Under the pieces are notes generated by a model. The model was given only the letters and a program-made list of their open reading frames with translations. It was not told where the DNA came from and did not search any database. From Bacteriovoracaceae bacterium UBA7695 (GTDB lineage: Bacteria > Bdellovibrionota > Bacteriovoracia > Bacteriovoracales > Bacteriovoracaceae), in contig DLGL01000026.1 of assembly GCA_002482685.1 (NCBI GenBank), positions 22,533 to 28,243 of the forward strand: 5,711 nucleotides of DNA. The letters are read 5' to 3'. Below are positions 1-5,523 of this stretch, piece after piece. The first letter of the stretch is position 1; every line of letters begins with the position of its first letter. The position numbers and the translations under genes are program-made.

Positions 1-2
1 CT

Positions 3-362
3 CATCTGTCCCGAGAAATTTTAGATTATCTCGGATGTTTACCGGCCACAATGACAGCACGACTTCAGCCAATCGTTCCCGTTTTGGCGAGACTCAAAAT
101 TCCTACGGCCCAATTTCTCCAAGAGGTCAAAAGCAATGGAGAGTGGGACGATATCCTTGCATATTCATGGGAAGAGCTGATGAAAGAAGAAAACTGGGAG
201 TACGCTTGGCGACATGGATTTGTTTCGAAAACTGCTGTTATGTTTCATCCTATACGCTCCGGGACTTATCTTCCCTTGGAAAATAATAAAAAGACCCACC
301 TTCTCTGGGGTGCCACGGCCGGGATGATTTGGAGCTTCTTGAGACTTTACTTTAACAAGTAA
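3..362 (+). CDS. 3' end of an unrecognised protein gene (5' truncated by window edge)
   Basis: This reading frame is open from the first complete codon at the left edge to a TAA stop, giving 119 visible residues. The true start is probably upstream, because the frame stays open above the first internal ATG (position 51) with plausible protein sequence. No family motif is recognised. The fragment is rich in Trp and aromatic residues (for example EWDD, SWEEL, NWEYAWRHGF around residues 47-73). It ends in a hydrophobic stretch of about 15 residues (LLWGATAGMIWSFL, roughly 100-113) followed by a short basic tail, which could be a C-terminal membrane helix or a buried strand-helix. It lies 41 nt before ftsY on the same strand, so the two may be co-transcribed. 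The function cannot be assigned from this part. I am fairly sure it is coding, because the frame has no competitor of similar quality and its base composition resembles its neighbours. Confidence 0.7.
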   Translation, partial: HLSREILDYLGCLPATMTARLQPIVPVLARLKIPTAQFLQEVKSNGEWDDILAYSWEELMKEENWEYAWRHGFVSKTAVMFHPIRSGTYLPLENNKKTHLLWGATAGMIWSFLRLYFNK

Positions 363-387
363 TTTGGTCCATACTTCTAACACTTTT

Positions 388-394
388 GTGAGGA
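388..394 (+). promoter_or_regulatory. ribosome binding site of ftsY
   Basis: GTGAGGA contains a good anti-Shine-Dalgarno match (GAGGA) and ends 9 nt before the ATG at 404. It supports that ATG as the ftsY start, which keeps the N-terminal hydrophobic segment in the protein. Confidence 0.65.
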
Positions 395-403
395 TATTAT
401 TGT

Positions 404-1495
404 ATGGAAAATCTATTTTCTAGCCCTGAGTACGCAGCTGCGGTGATAGCCCTTTTAGTTGGGATCATTTTCTTTTTTACTATCAAATCCAAGCCTAAAC
501 TTCCTCCTTCAGCTTCTGAAGAAAAAACGCCTATTCAAATTGTTGAACCAGTAGTTACCAAAGCTCCAGAACTTCCAAAAGTTTCCTGGAAAGATCGTTT
601 ATCACTAGGTCTTGAGAAATCCCGCTCAGAAGTTTGGGGAAAAATTGGACAACTCTTTTCTGGCGGATCTCCCTCTCTCGATGAAATTGAAGAAATACTT
701 TATACTGCCGACATTCCAACTGGTCTTGTTCAGGAGCTTCTGACAAAACTTGAAAAAGATGGGAAAGGAAAGTCTGCGGACGAAATTCAAAATCTTGTTT
801 TTGGATTTATGAAAGATAAGATGGAGCCCATCCAACACAATATCCATCAGGATGTGTTTACTTTTGATAGCAGTAACAAAAAGACCCGCGTATTTATGAT
901 TGTCGGTGTGAATGGTGCTGGTAAAACCACTACGATTGGAAAACTTGCCACTAAGTTAAAATCTCAAGGGGCCCGCGTGATAGTAGGGGCCTGTGATACT
1001 TTCCGTGCAGCGGCTGTGGATCAACTCCAGGTTTGGTGTGATAGGGCCGGAGTGGATATGGTAAGGGCCAAAGATGGGACAGATCCAAGTGGTGTGGCTT
1101 ATGACACGGTTGCTAAGGCTTTCTCTGAAAACTACGATTATTGCCTCATCGATACGGCCGGGCGACTTCATACAAACCAAGGTTTGATGGACGAGCTGGC
1201 GAAAACTAAACGAGTCATGAGTAAGATAAATCCAGATGCCCCTCAGGAAGTTTTGCTAGTTCTTGACGCCATCACCGGACAGAATGCTCTTAAACAAGCT
1301 CAGGAATTCAATAAGGCTCTACAACTGACTGGAATCATATTCACAAAATGTGACGGCTCGGCCAAGGCCGGGAGTGCGGTGGGAATTGTGGATCATTTAA
1401 AAGTGCCTATTACCTATATCGGAGTAGGTGAATCAGTGGATGATTTGCAGCTCTTTGACCTCGATCTTTACCTCAAAACTTTAGTTGGCCTCTAG
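404..1495 (+). CDS. ftsY: Signal recognition particle receptor FtsY (SRP GTPase)
   Basis: FtsY is the membrane receptor for the SRP (Ffh plus 4.5S RNA). The two GTPases form a heterodimer that hands ribosome-nascent chains to SecYEG, and mutual GTP hydrolysis resets them. The 363-residue product shows the NG architecture: a helical N domain at about 58-145, then the G domain with P-loop GVNGAGKTT (168-176), the SRP-GTPase insertion motif DTFRAAAVDQL (198-208), DTAGRL (250-255), the guanine-specificity motif TKCDG (314-318) followed by SAKAG, and GVGE (340-343). Residues 10-27 form one strongly hydrophobic segment followed by a Lys/Pro-rich linker, so it is probably anchored by a transmembrane helix instead of the long acidic A domain of E. 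coli FtsY (about 497 aa). The second position of the specificity loop is Cys where Leu is most common. The start is set by GAGGA at a 9-nt spacing. Identification is very secure. Confidence 0.98.
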   Translation: MENLFSSPEYAAAVIALLVGIIFFFTIKSKPKLPPSASEEKTPIQIVEPVVTKAPELPKVSWKDRLSLGLEKSRSEVWGKIGQLFSGGSPSLDEIEEILYTADIPTGLVQELLTKLEKDGKGKSADEIQNLVFGFMKDKMEPIQHNIHQDVFTFDSSNKKTRVFMIVGVNGAGKTTTIGKLATKLKSQGARVIVGACDTFRAAAVDQLQVWCDRAGVDMVRAKDGTDPSGVAYDTVAKAFSENYDYCLIDTAGRLHTNQGLMDELAKTKRVMSKINPDAPQEVLLVLDAITGQNALKQAQEFNKALQLTGIIFTKCDGSAKAGSAVGIVDHLKVPITYIGVGESVDDLQLFDLDLYLKTLVGL

Positions 1496-1575
1496 CCCAT
1501 ATAAGTTCCTGAAATGACAAAGTTCTTCATGGGTAGTTCGTTGACTTTTATGCGGCTATCCCCTACCTTATTTAG
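1496..1575 (+). other. ftsY-zapA intergenic region with a short direct repeat
   Basis: This 80-nt gap is the longest non-coding stretch in the window. It contains an imperfect direct repeat, AAGTTCCT (1503-1510) and AAGTTCTT (1520-1527), offset by 17 nt and lying just upstream of the candidate -35 box. A weak inverted pair, CCCAT (1496-1500) and ATGGG (1529-1533), has a 28-nt loop and no U-tract, so it is not a credible terminator. The repeat could be a regulator site, but this is only a possibility. Confidence 0.3.
1541..1569 (+). promoter_or_regulatory. candidate sigma-70-type promoter for the zapA-rny unit
   Basis: TTGACT (1541-1546) matches the -35 consensus at 5 of 6 positions. TACCTT (1564-1569), 17 nt downstream, is a weak -10 (3 of 6, but with the conserved TA and final T). 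Transcription would then begin at about 1576, at or next to the zapA ATG. It sits in the only sizeable gap, after ftsY and before a run of closely packed genes, where a promoter is expected. The weak -10 box keeps confidence modest. Confidence 0.4.
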
Positions 1576-1869
1576 ATGACCCAAATGAGTCAGGACACTG
1601 AGTACAATGTATTAGGTTGTAAGGTGCGGTTAAAACCGGACCAGAACGAAAGCGCAAATGCAAAAGCAGTTGTGGATTTGATTAATGCTGAAATTCAAGC
1701 GTTGAAATCAAGCCGTCCACAACTTCGAGATACAGACTTAGCGGTTTTAGTTGCACTAAAAGTCGCTACAGAAAAGTTGCAGTTGGAAGATGAGTACAAA
1801 CAGAACATCTTAAAATTGGAAGAGTCTCTCGAAACAGCTTTGCAGGCATTAAACGTTGAAGCGAATTAA
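1576..1869 (+). CDS. zapA: Cell division protein ZapA
   Basis: ZapA is a small cytoplasmic protein that binds FtsZ and bundles protofilaments, stabilising the division ring. The 97-residue product has the family layout: a short beta-containing head (residues 10-20, VLGCKVRL) resembling the ZapA start that reads like V-x-I-x-G-x-x-Y-x-L/I-R, a helix through 26-45, the typical D-x-x-x-A-V-L-x-A-L-x-x-A segment (DLAVLVALKVATEKL, 54-68), and a charged heptad-like C-terminal helix (66-95) that would form the coiled-coil dimer/tetramer stalk. An in-frame TAG directly before the ATG (1573-1575) means translation starts at 1576 or at the second ATG (1585). Neither has a recognisable Shine-Dalgarno sequence. 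The next gene begins 2 nt after the stop. ZapA is poorly conserved in sequence, but length, motif and the neighbouring cyclo-ligase and rny genes all agree. Confidence 0.88.
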   Translation: MTQMSQDTEYNVLGCKVRLKPDQNESANAKAVVDLINAEIQALKSSRPQLRDTDLAVLVALKVATEKLQLEDEYKQNILKLEESLETALQALNVEAN

Positions 1870-1871
1870 AT

Positions 1872-2420
1872 GTGGGAAAAGATAATCTTCGAAGTGAGTT
1901 ACTTAGAAGTTTAGGCACTCTCTCAAATGATGAGATTCAGTCTTTAAGTTTTGCGCTTACCAACCAAATCATTAAACTTTTTAAAATGTATCCTGAACTG
2001 ATTGATCAGATCGGTGCTGGTTATTTACCGTTTAAAGCGGAGATGGCCCCTGTCTATCAAGTGCTTTTACATGCAGCACCTCTCACAATCGCTTACCCGA
2101 TTTTAAGAGAAGGCAGTATGGGGTTCGCCATTCCAGAGGGGATGCCGAAGGGGTCAACCTGGCTTCTTCCACCTTACCATGAAGTGAAACCAGATTGGTT
2201 ATTCATTCCAGGTTTAGGTTTTGGTTTGAACGGAAGCAGGTTGGGAAGAGGAAAAGGATTTTACGACCGCTACCTCGAACACTCCAGGGCAATAAAAATT
2301 GGGATTGCCTGGACTGGACAACTGAACGAAGAACTTCCAGTGGAAAGTCACGACTGCCATATGGATTTTATAATAACGGAAAAATTTTGCTGGGACGTTA
2401 AACAGCAAGTTAAGTTTTAA
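1872..2420 (+). CDS. 5-formyltetrahydrofolate cyclo-ligase (MTHFS family)
   Basis: This enzyme converts 5-formyl-THF to 5,10-methenyl-THF at the cost of ATP, returning the storage or inhibitory folate to one-carbon metabolism in the cytoplasm. The 182-residue product has the family N-terminal pattern K..LR.ELL..L..LS..E (K3, L6, R7 onward). It also has the signature glycine-rich segment PGLGFGLNG followed by SRLGRGKGFYDRYL (113-135), which forms the ATP/phosphate site, and a C-terminal ELPVESHDCHMDFIITE (154-170) matching the family's ELP.E.HD...D.I.TE. The GTG start at 1872 is chosen because it lies 2 nt after the zapA stop and keeps the N-terminal Lys/Arg motif; the overlapping ATG at 1870 is in another frame and stops after 14 codons. 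There is no clear ribosome binding site, so translation is probably coupled to zapA. The central folate-binding part (80-105) departs from the usual F-G-I-x-E-P pattern. The family is secure; the gene is variously called fau, ygfA or fthC elsewhere. Confidence 0.93.
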   Translation: MGKDNLRSELLRSLGTLSNDEIQSLSFALTNQIIKLFKMYPELIDQIGAGYLPFKAEMAPVYQVLLHAAPLTIAYPILREGSMGFAIPEGMPKGSTWLLPPYHEVKPDWLFIPGLGFGLNGSRLGRGKGFYDRYLEHSRAIKIGIAWTGQLNEELPVESHDCHMDFIITEKFCWDVKQQVKF

Positions 2421-2425
2421 GGGGA
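2419..2425 (+). promoter_or_regulatory. ribosome binding site of rny overlapping the upstream stop codon
   Basis: AAGGGGA overlaps the last two bases of the cyclo-ligase TAA stop and ends 6 nt before the ATG at 2432. It is a moderate Shine-Dalgarno match, and it supports that ATG, which retains the N-terminal membrane anchor. The overlap suggests that ribosomes terminating on the cyclo-ligase frame help initiation on rny. Confidence 0.55.
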
Positions 2426-2431
2426 TAAAGA

Positions 2432-3985
2432 ATGGATCCAATCATGATGGCCGTCATTGGTGCAGTAGCGGGAGCAGTAATTGTTTTCGTTTTACTTAAC
2501 ATCAAAAACTCGGCAGCACAGAAATCTAAAGAAGGCGATGCTCAGAATATCTTAATGAAGGCTCAGGCAGAAGCTGAAGAGATTCGTAAGAAAGCGGCTA
2601 ATGATGCTAAAAACATTGTTCGCGATGAGCGCAATCAACTTGATCACGAAATGGAAAAGAAGAAAAAACACCTCACAGATTTTGAGCGGGGTCTGACTAA
2701 AAAAGAAGTCGCTCTAGAGCAGAAAACTGAGCAGATCACCAAAGATCAGGAACGTGTTAAATCGAAAGAAGTAGAAATCGAAACTCGAGTGGTAAAACTT
2801 GATGCCGAGATTAAAAAGAATGTGGAGATCCAGGACGAGCTTGCCAATAAATTAACTCAGGTTGCAGGATTGACAAAAGATCAGGCCAAAGCCGAGCTTA
2901 TCGCTGCAGTAGAGCAAGAAGCGAAAGTTGATGCTGCTATTCGTGTTAAGCGAATTGAAGAAGAAGCGAACGAAGAATCTGAAAAACGCGCAAAAAGAAT
3001 TGTAGGAATTGCAATTCAGCGTTTTGCAGGTGAGTACGTAGCTGAACAAACTATTTCATCAGTTGAAATTGCAGATGATGGTGTGAAAGGGCGTTTGATT
3101 GGTCGTGAAGGTCGTAACATTCGTGCTTTTGAACAGATCTGTGGTGTGGATTTAATTATCGATGATACTCCTGGTATTGTGACGATTTCTTCATTCAACG
3201 TTGTTCGTAAAGAAATCTCTCGTATGACAATTGAGCGTTTGATCGCTGATGGTCGTATTCACCCGGCGAAAATTGAAGAGTTCTATGAAAAATGTAAGCA
3301 CGAGTTTGAATCTCGTCTTCGTGAACTTGGTGAAAAAGCTCAAATGGAAATCGGAGTGCACGGTATGCACCCGGAAATTCTTAAACTAATTGGTGCTCTT
3401 AACTGGCGTACTTCTTATACACAAAACCAATATCAACATGCTCTTGAGTCTGCATTCCTTGCAGGTAATATGGCAGCTGAATTAGGTCTTAACGTTAAGC
3501 AGGCCCGTCGTGCAGGTCTGATCCACGATATCGGTAAAGTTCTTGATGCTTCGGCAGAAGGCTCTCACGCTGTTATTGGTGCTGACTTTGCTAAGAAATA
3601 CGGAGAGTCTCCGGATATCGTTCACGCTATCCGTGCTCACCATGATGATGAAAAACCAGAATCTATTCTTGCTCACTTAGTCGCCGCAGCCGATGCCCTT
3701 TCAGGCGCTCGTCCAGGTGCTCGTAAAGCCTTGAAAGAGTCTTATGTTTCTCGTCTTTCTGATATTGAAAAAATCGTTAACAGCTTTGAAGGTGTTCATA
3801 GATCTTACGCTATCTCAGCAGGACGTGAAGTTCGTGTACTGGTTGAGAATGAGAAAGTATCGGATGAGCAAACTATTATGCTTTCACGTGATATTGCCCG
3901 CAAAATTGAGCAGGAAATGTCTTACCCTGGAACGATTAAAGTTTCAGTGATCCGTGAAACACGTGCTGTAGGTATCGCTAAGTAA
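2432..3985 (+). CDS. rny: Ribonuclease Y (membrane-anchored endoribonuclease)
   Basis: RNase Y makes the initiating endonucleolytic cuts in mRNA turnover and is a scaffold for a degradosome-like complex at the inner face of the membrane. It takes the RNase E role in many bacteria. The 517-residue product matches the usual length (about 520 in B. subtilis) and domain order: an N-terminal transmembrane helix (5-22), a long charged coiled coil (about 30-190), a KH RNA-binding domain with GRLIGREGRNI (220-230), and a metal-dependent HD domain. Visible candidate metal ligands are H336 (QYQHALES), H365 and D366 in LIHDIGK, H379 (GSHAVIG), H403/H404 (RAHHDD) and D421 (AAADALSGARPGAR). The conserved C-terminal RNase Y tail with SYPGTIKVSVIRE is present. 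The KH/HD half uses CGT for most arginines, consistent with strong expression. It is placed 11 nt after the cyclo-ligase gene. All key residues appear intact. Confidence 0.98.
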   Translation: MDPIMMAVIGAVAGAVIVFVLLNIKNSAAQKSKEGDAQNILMKAQAEAEEIRKKAANDAKNIVRDERNQLDHEMEKKKKHLTDFERGLTKKEVALEQKTEQITKDQERVKSKEVEIETRVVKLDAEIKKNVEIQDELANKLTQVAGLTKDQAKAELIAAVEQEAKVDAAIRVKRIEEEANEESEKRAKRIVGIAIQRFAGEYVAEQTISSVEIADDGVKGRLIGREGRNIRAFEQICGVDLIIDDTPGIVTISSFNVVRKEISRMTIERLIADGRIHPAKIEEFYEKCKHEFESRLRELGEKAQMEIGVHGMHPEILKLIGALNWRTSYTQNQYQHALESAFLAGNMAAELGLNVKQARRAGLIHDIGKVLDASAEGSHAVIGADFAKKYGESPDIVHAIRAHHDDEKPESILAHLVAAADALSGARPGARKALKESYVSRLSDIEKIVNSFEGVHRSYAISAGREVRVLVENEKVSDEQTIMLSRDIARKIEQEMSYPGTIKVSVIRETRAVGIAK

Positions 3986-3998
3986 TTTCAAACACTGA

Positions 3999-4004
3999 AG
4001 AGGA
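3999..4004 (+). promoter_or_regulatory. ribosome binding site of the SDR gene
   Basis: AGAGGA, in the short gap after rny, ends 4 nt before the ATG at 4009. The spacing is slightly short, but the match is strong and fixes this start, which places the cofactor loop at residue 8 as expected. Confidence 0.6.
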
Positions 4005-4008
4005 ATCA

Positions 4009-4689
4009 ATGGAAAGAAGTGCAATTATCACTGGTTCCTCTTCAGGTCTTGGTCTCGAAATCACAAAATTTCTCATTGAATCTGGTTACACTGTATTTGG
4101 TGGATCCCGTTCTGGAACAGAGTATGAACACGAAAATTTCTACGACGTGGAACTGGATATTACGTCTGAAGAATCTGTAGCTGAGTTCTTTGAAACTGTT
4201 CGAGAATTTACCCCAACTATAAATCTGGCGATAAATAATGCCGGGATCTGTGAGATGGCGCCGCTTTCTGAAACAACCCTTGAGCAATTTGAGTCTCATC
4301 TGGCGACAAATACAGTAGGACCGTTTCTTCTTTTTAAGCATCTGGAGTCTTTTCTCATCCAGAATGAAACTCACATCATCTCCATACTTTCTACTGCTGC
4401 TCAATACGGTTATCCAAATGTGAGTGCTTATAATGCTTCCAAATTCGGCCAGCTGGGAATGATTTCAAGTCTTAAAAAAGAGTGGAAAGATTATAAAATC
4501 CGCTTCACTAACTTGTTTCCGGGGGCTATTGATACTCCGCTCTGGGATAAAGTAGGAACAAAGTTTTCCAGAGATAAAATGCTTAAAATTAATGAATTCA
4601 TGAGTGTCTTTGGATTTGTTGTAAATGCGCCCTCAACCATTCAGTTCCCTGAGCTCACTTTTCTTCATAGAGAAGGGTTTCTCGAATGA
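4009..4689 (+). CDS. Short-chain dehydrogenase/reductase (classical SDR)
   Basis: This is a cytoplasmic NAD(P)-dependent oxidoreductase with a Rossmann fold; the substrate is unknown. The 226-residue product shows all classical SDR elements: the cofactor loop TGSSSGLG (8-15), a D-x-T turn after the third strand (D50 I T52), NNAG (76-79), the structural/catalytic Asn N101, the catalytic Ser S128, and YNASK with Y141 and K145, followed by the PGAIDTP loop (171-177). After the second strand a GGSR stretch (31-34) places an Arg where NADP(H)-preferring members often have one, so NADP(H) is the more likely cofactor; this is an inference. At 226 residues it is slightly shorter than the common 245-255. 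The C-terminal portion lacks the usual G-x-x-x-V-x-G-G ending, so the substrate/oligomer end is atypical. The gene follows rny by 23 nt and overlaps the next gene by ATGA. Confidence 0.93.
   Translation: MERSAIITGSSSGLGLEITKFLIESGYTVFGGSRSGTEYEHENFYDVELDITSEESVAEFFETVREFTPTINLAINNAGICEMAPLSETTLEQFESHLATNTVGPFLLFKHLESFLIQNETHIISILSTAAQYGYPNVSAYNASKFGQLGMISSLKKEWKDYKIRFTNLFPGAIDTPLWDKVGTKFSRDKMLKINEFMSVFGFVVNAPSTIQFPELTFLHREGFLE
4669..4677 (+). promoter_or_regulatory. ribosome binding site inside the SDR gene, for the next gene
   Basis: AGAGAAGGG, in the last codons of the SDR gene, ends 8 nt before the ATG at 4686. It supports that ATG over the later in-frame ATG at 4719, which has no comparable upstream site. 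Confidence 0.5.
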
Positions 4690-5108
4690 ATGGATTTTTT
4701 ATTTCCCGCAGAAAAACTATGGAGTTCCTTGGACTCATTGCTCTAAATGTTCTTTTTTATTTTTTGTGGAACAGCTGGGATTTTATAATCTTATTCTCAT
4801 TGGGTTATGTTTGGAACTGGGTAGCCTCTCAAGAAGCAGAAATAATATTAGATAACCAAAGACGCTACAGGTTTTCTACTCTCAAAACTGTTTTCAACTT
4901 AAAAAATCTTTTTTTAAAACCGTTCATGGGTATGCCTGAAGCCGTTAAACTAATTGTTCGCACTTTACCTGCAGGAATATTTTGGTCAGCAGTCATCTTA
5001 TTTAATGAGAGTGATATGCCCTGGTGGGCGGTATTCGCAGGGAGCCTCACGATTGAACTTATCCAAATTGAGCCCAAGTTATTTAAGTCCCAGGAACCTC
5101 TTCCATGA
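4686..5108 (+). CDS. Uncharacterised integral membrane protein, four predicted helices
   Basis: I do not recognise this 140-residue protein. It has two hydrophobic pairs: helices at about 13-28 and 31-47, and at about 94-107 and 112-128. The pairs are separated by a soluble, basic stretch (50-92) containing RRYRFSTLK and NLKNLFLKPF. Trp is unusually frequent in the hydrophobic parts (LWNSWDF, YVWNWV, MPWWAVF). The N-terminal SRRK and the basic central loop suggest that both the N-terminus and the loop face the cytoplasm under the positive-inside rule. The start overlaps the SDR stop (ATGA at 4686-4689) and the stop overlaps the Nudix start (ATGA at 5105-5108), so it is translationally coupled on both sides. 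Being fixed between these genes argues that it is real, but no function can be assigned. It has no visible catalytic motif or signal-peptide cleavage site. Confidence 0.82.
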   Translation: MNGFFISRRKTMEFLGLIALNVLFYFLWNSWDFIILFSLGYVWNWVASQEAEIILDNQRRYRFSTLKTVFNLKNLFLKPFMGMPEAVKLIVRTLPAGIFWSAVILFNESDMPWWAVFAGSLTIELIQIEPKLFKSQEPLP

Positions 5109-5518
5109 GGCTACTTCCGGTCGCATTGGCCATATTCTTTGAACTTAACGGTGAATCATTAAAAGTCTGGGTCCAAACCCGGGAGGATGATGGACCCTAT
5201 CAAGGTCTTCAGGAATTTCCTGGAGGTGGTATCGAGGCTAACGAGACGCCACTTGCTGCTGCCGTCAGAGAAGTGTCTGAGGAAGTTGGAATTAAGATTT
5301 TTGCCGAAGAGGGCAAATTCTTTGGTGTCTATACTAATGAGTTACCAGGAAAGAGTGTTCTTTTGCATGTATTCTTGTTTCCCCCATCTCCTTTACTTAT
5401 GGGCAAGGGGCAGTGGCTCACTGTGGAGAAACCGGATTTAAGTGCTCCTTACAAAGGCCTTATTCCTTATCCCAACCATAAAATCATCGACGACCTATTT
5501 TTGGCCCTGATATCTTGA
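5105..5518 (+). CDS. Nudix hydrolase, MutT-like
   Basis: Nudix enzymes hydrolyse a nucleoside diphosphate linked to another group; MutT-type members clear oxidised nucleotides such as 8-oxo-dGTP. The 137-residue product carries a perfect Nudix box at residues 41-63, G-x5-E-x7-R-E-V-x-E-E-x-G-I, with the key metal-binding glutamates in REVSEEVG (55-62). It is preceded by EFPGG (37-41), as in MutT. The C-terminal part (QWLTVEKPDL, 103-112, then IPYPNHKIIDDL, 120-131) resembles the MutT ending in which an acidic/aromatic loop selects the base. Length is close to E. coli MutT (about 130). A MutT-like dNTP sanitiser is the most natural guess, but Nudix substrates cannot be read from sequence with confidence. 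AGGA (5092-5095) lies 9 nt before the ATG, and the start overlaps the upstream membrane protein stop by four bases. Confidence 0.92.
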   Translation: MRLLPVALAIFFELNGESLKVWVQTREDDGPYQGLQEFPGGGIEANETPLAAAVREVSEEVGIKIFAEEGKFFGVYTNELPGKSVLLHVFLFPPSPLLMGKGQWLTVEKPDLSAPYKGLIPYPNHKIIDDLFLALIS

Positions 5519-5523
5519 GCTAT

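Noticed and set aside
35..286. Forward frame of 83 residues overlapping the first partial gene
   Set aside because: It overlaps the frame that is open from the window edge to 362. It has no ribosome binding site or recognisable motif, and the other frame has better protein character.
372..400. Possible promoter directly before ftsY with TATTAT at 395-400
   Set aside because: The -10-like box would start transcription inside the coding region, it overlaps the spacer after the ribosome binding site, and the position 17 nt upstream (TACTTC) is a poor -35.
1496..1533. Possible ftsY terminator (CCCAT ... ATGGG inverted pair)
   Set aside because: A 5-bp stem with a 28-nt loop and no following T-run is not a credible intrinsic terminator.
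1860..1875. 6S RNA gene at the zapA-cyclo-ligase junction
   Set aside because: The two coding regions are only 2 nt apart, so there is no space for an RNA of about 180 nt.
4042..4404. Reverse-strand open frame of 120 residues inside the SDR gene
   Set aside because: It lies wholly within a gene that has every classical SDR motif. Its translation is Lys/Arg/Ser/Cys-rich without domain character, as expected for an antisense shadow.
4954..5142. Forward frame of 62 residues across the membrane protein/Nudix junction
   Set aside because: It is in a different frame from two supported genes that meet at an ATGA overlap, and its translation has no recognisable features.
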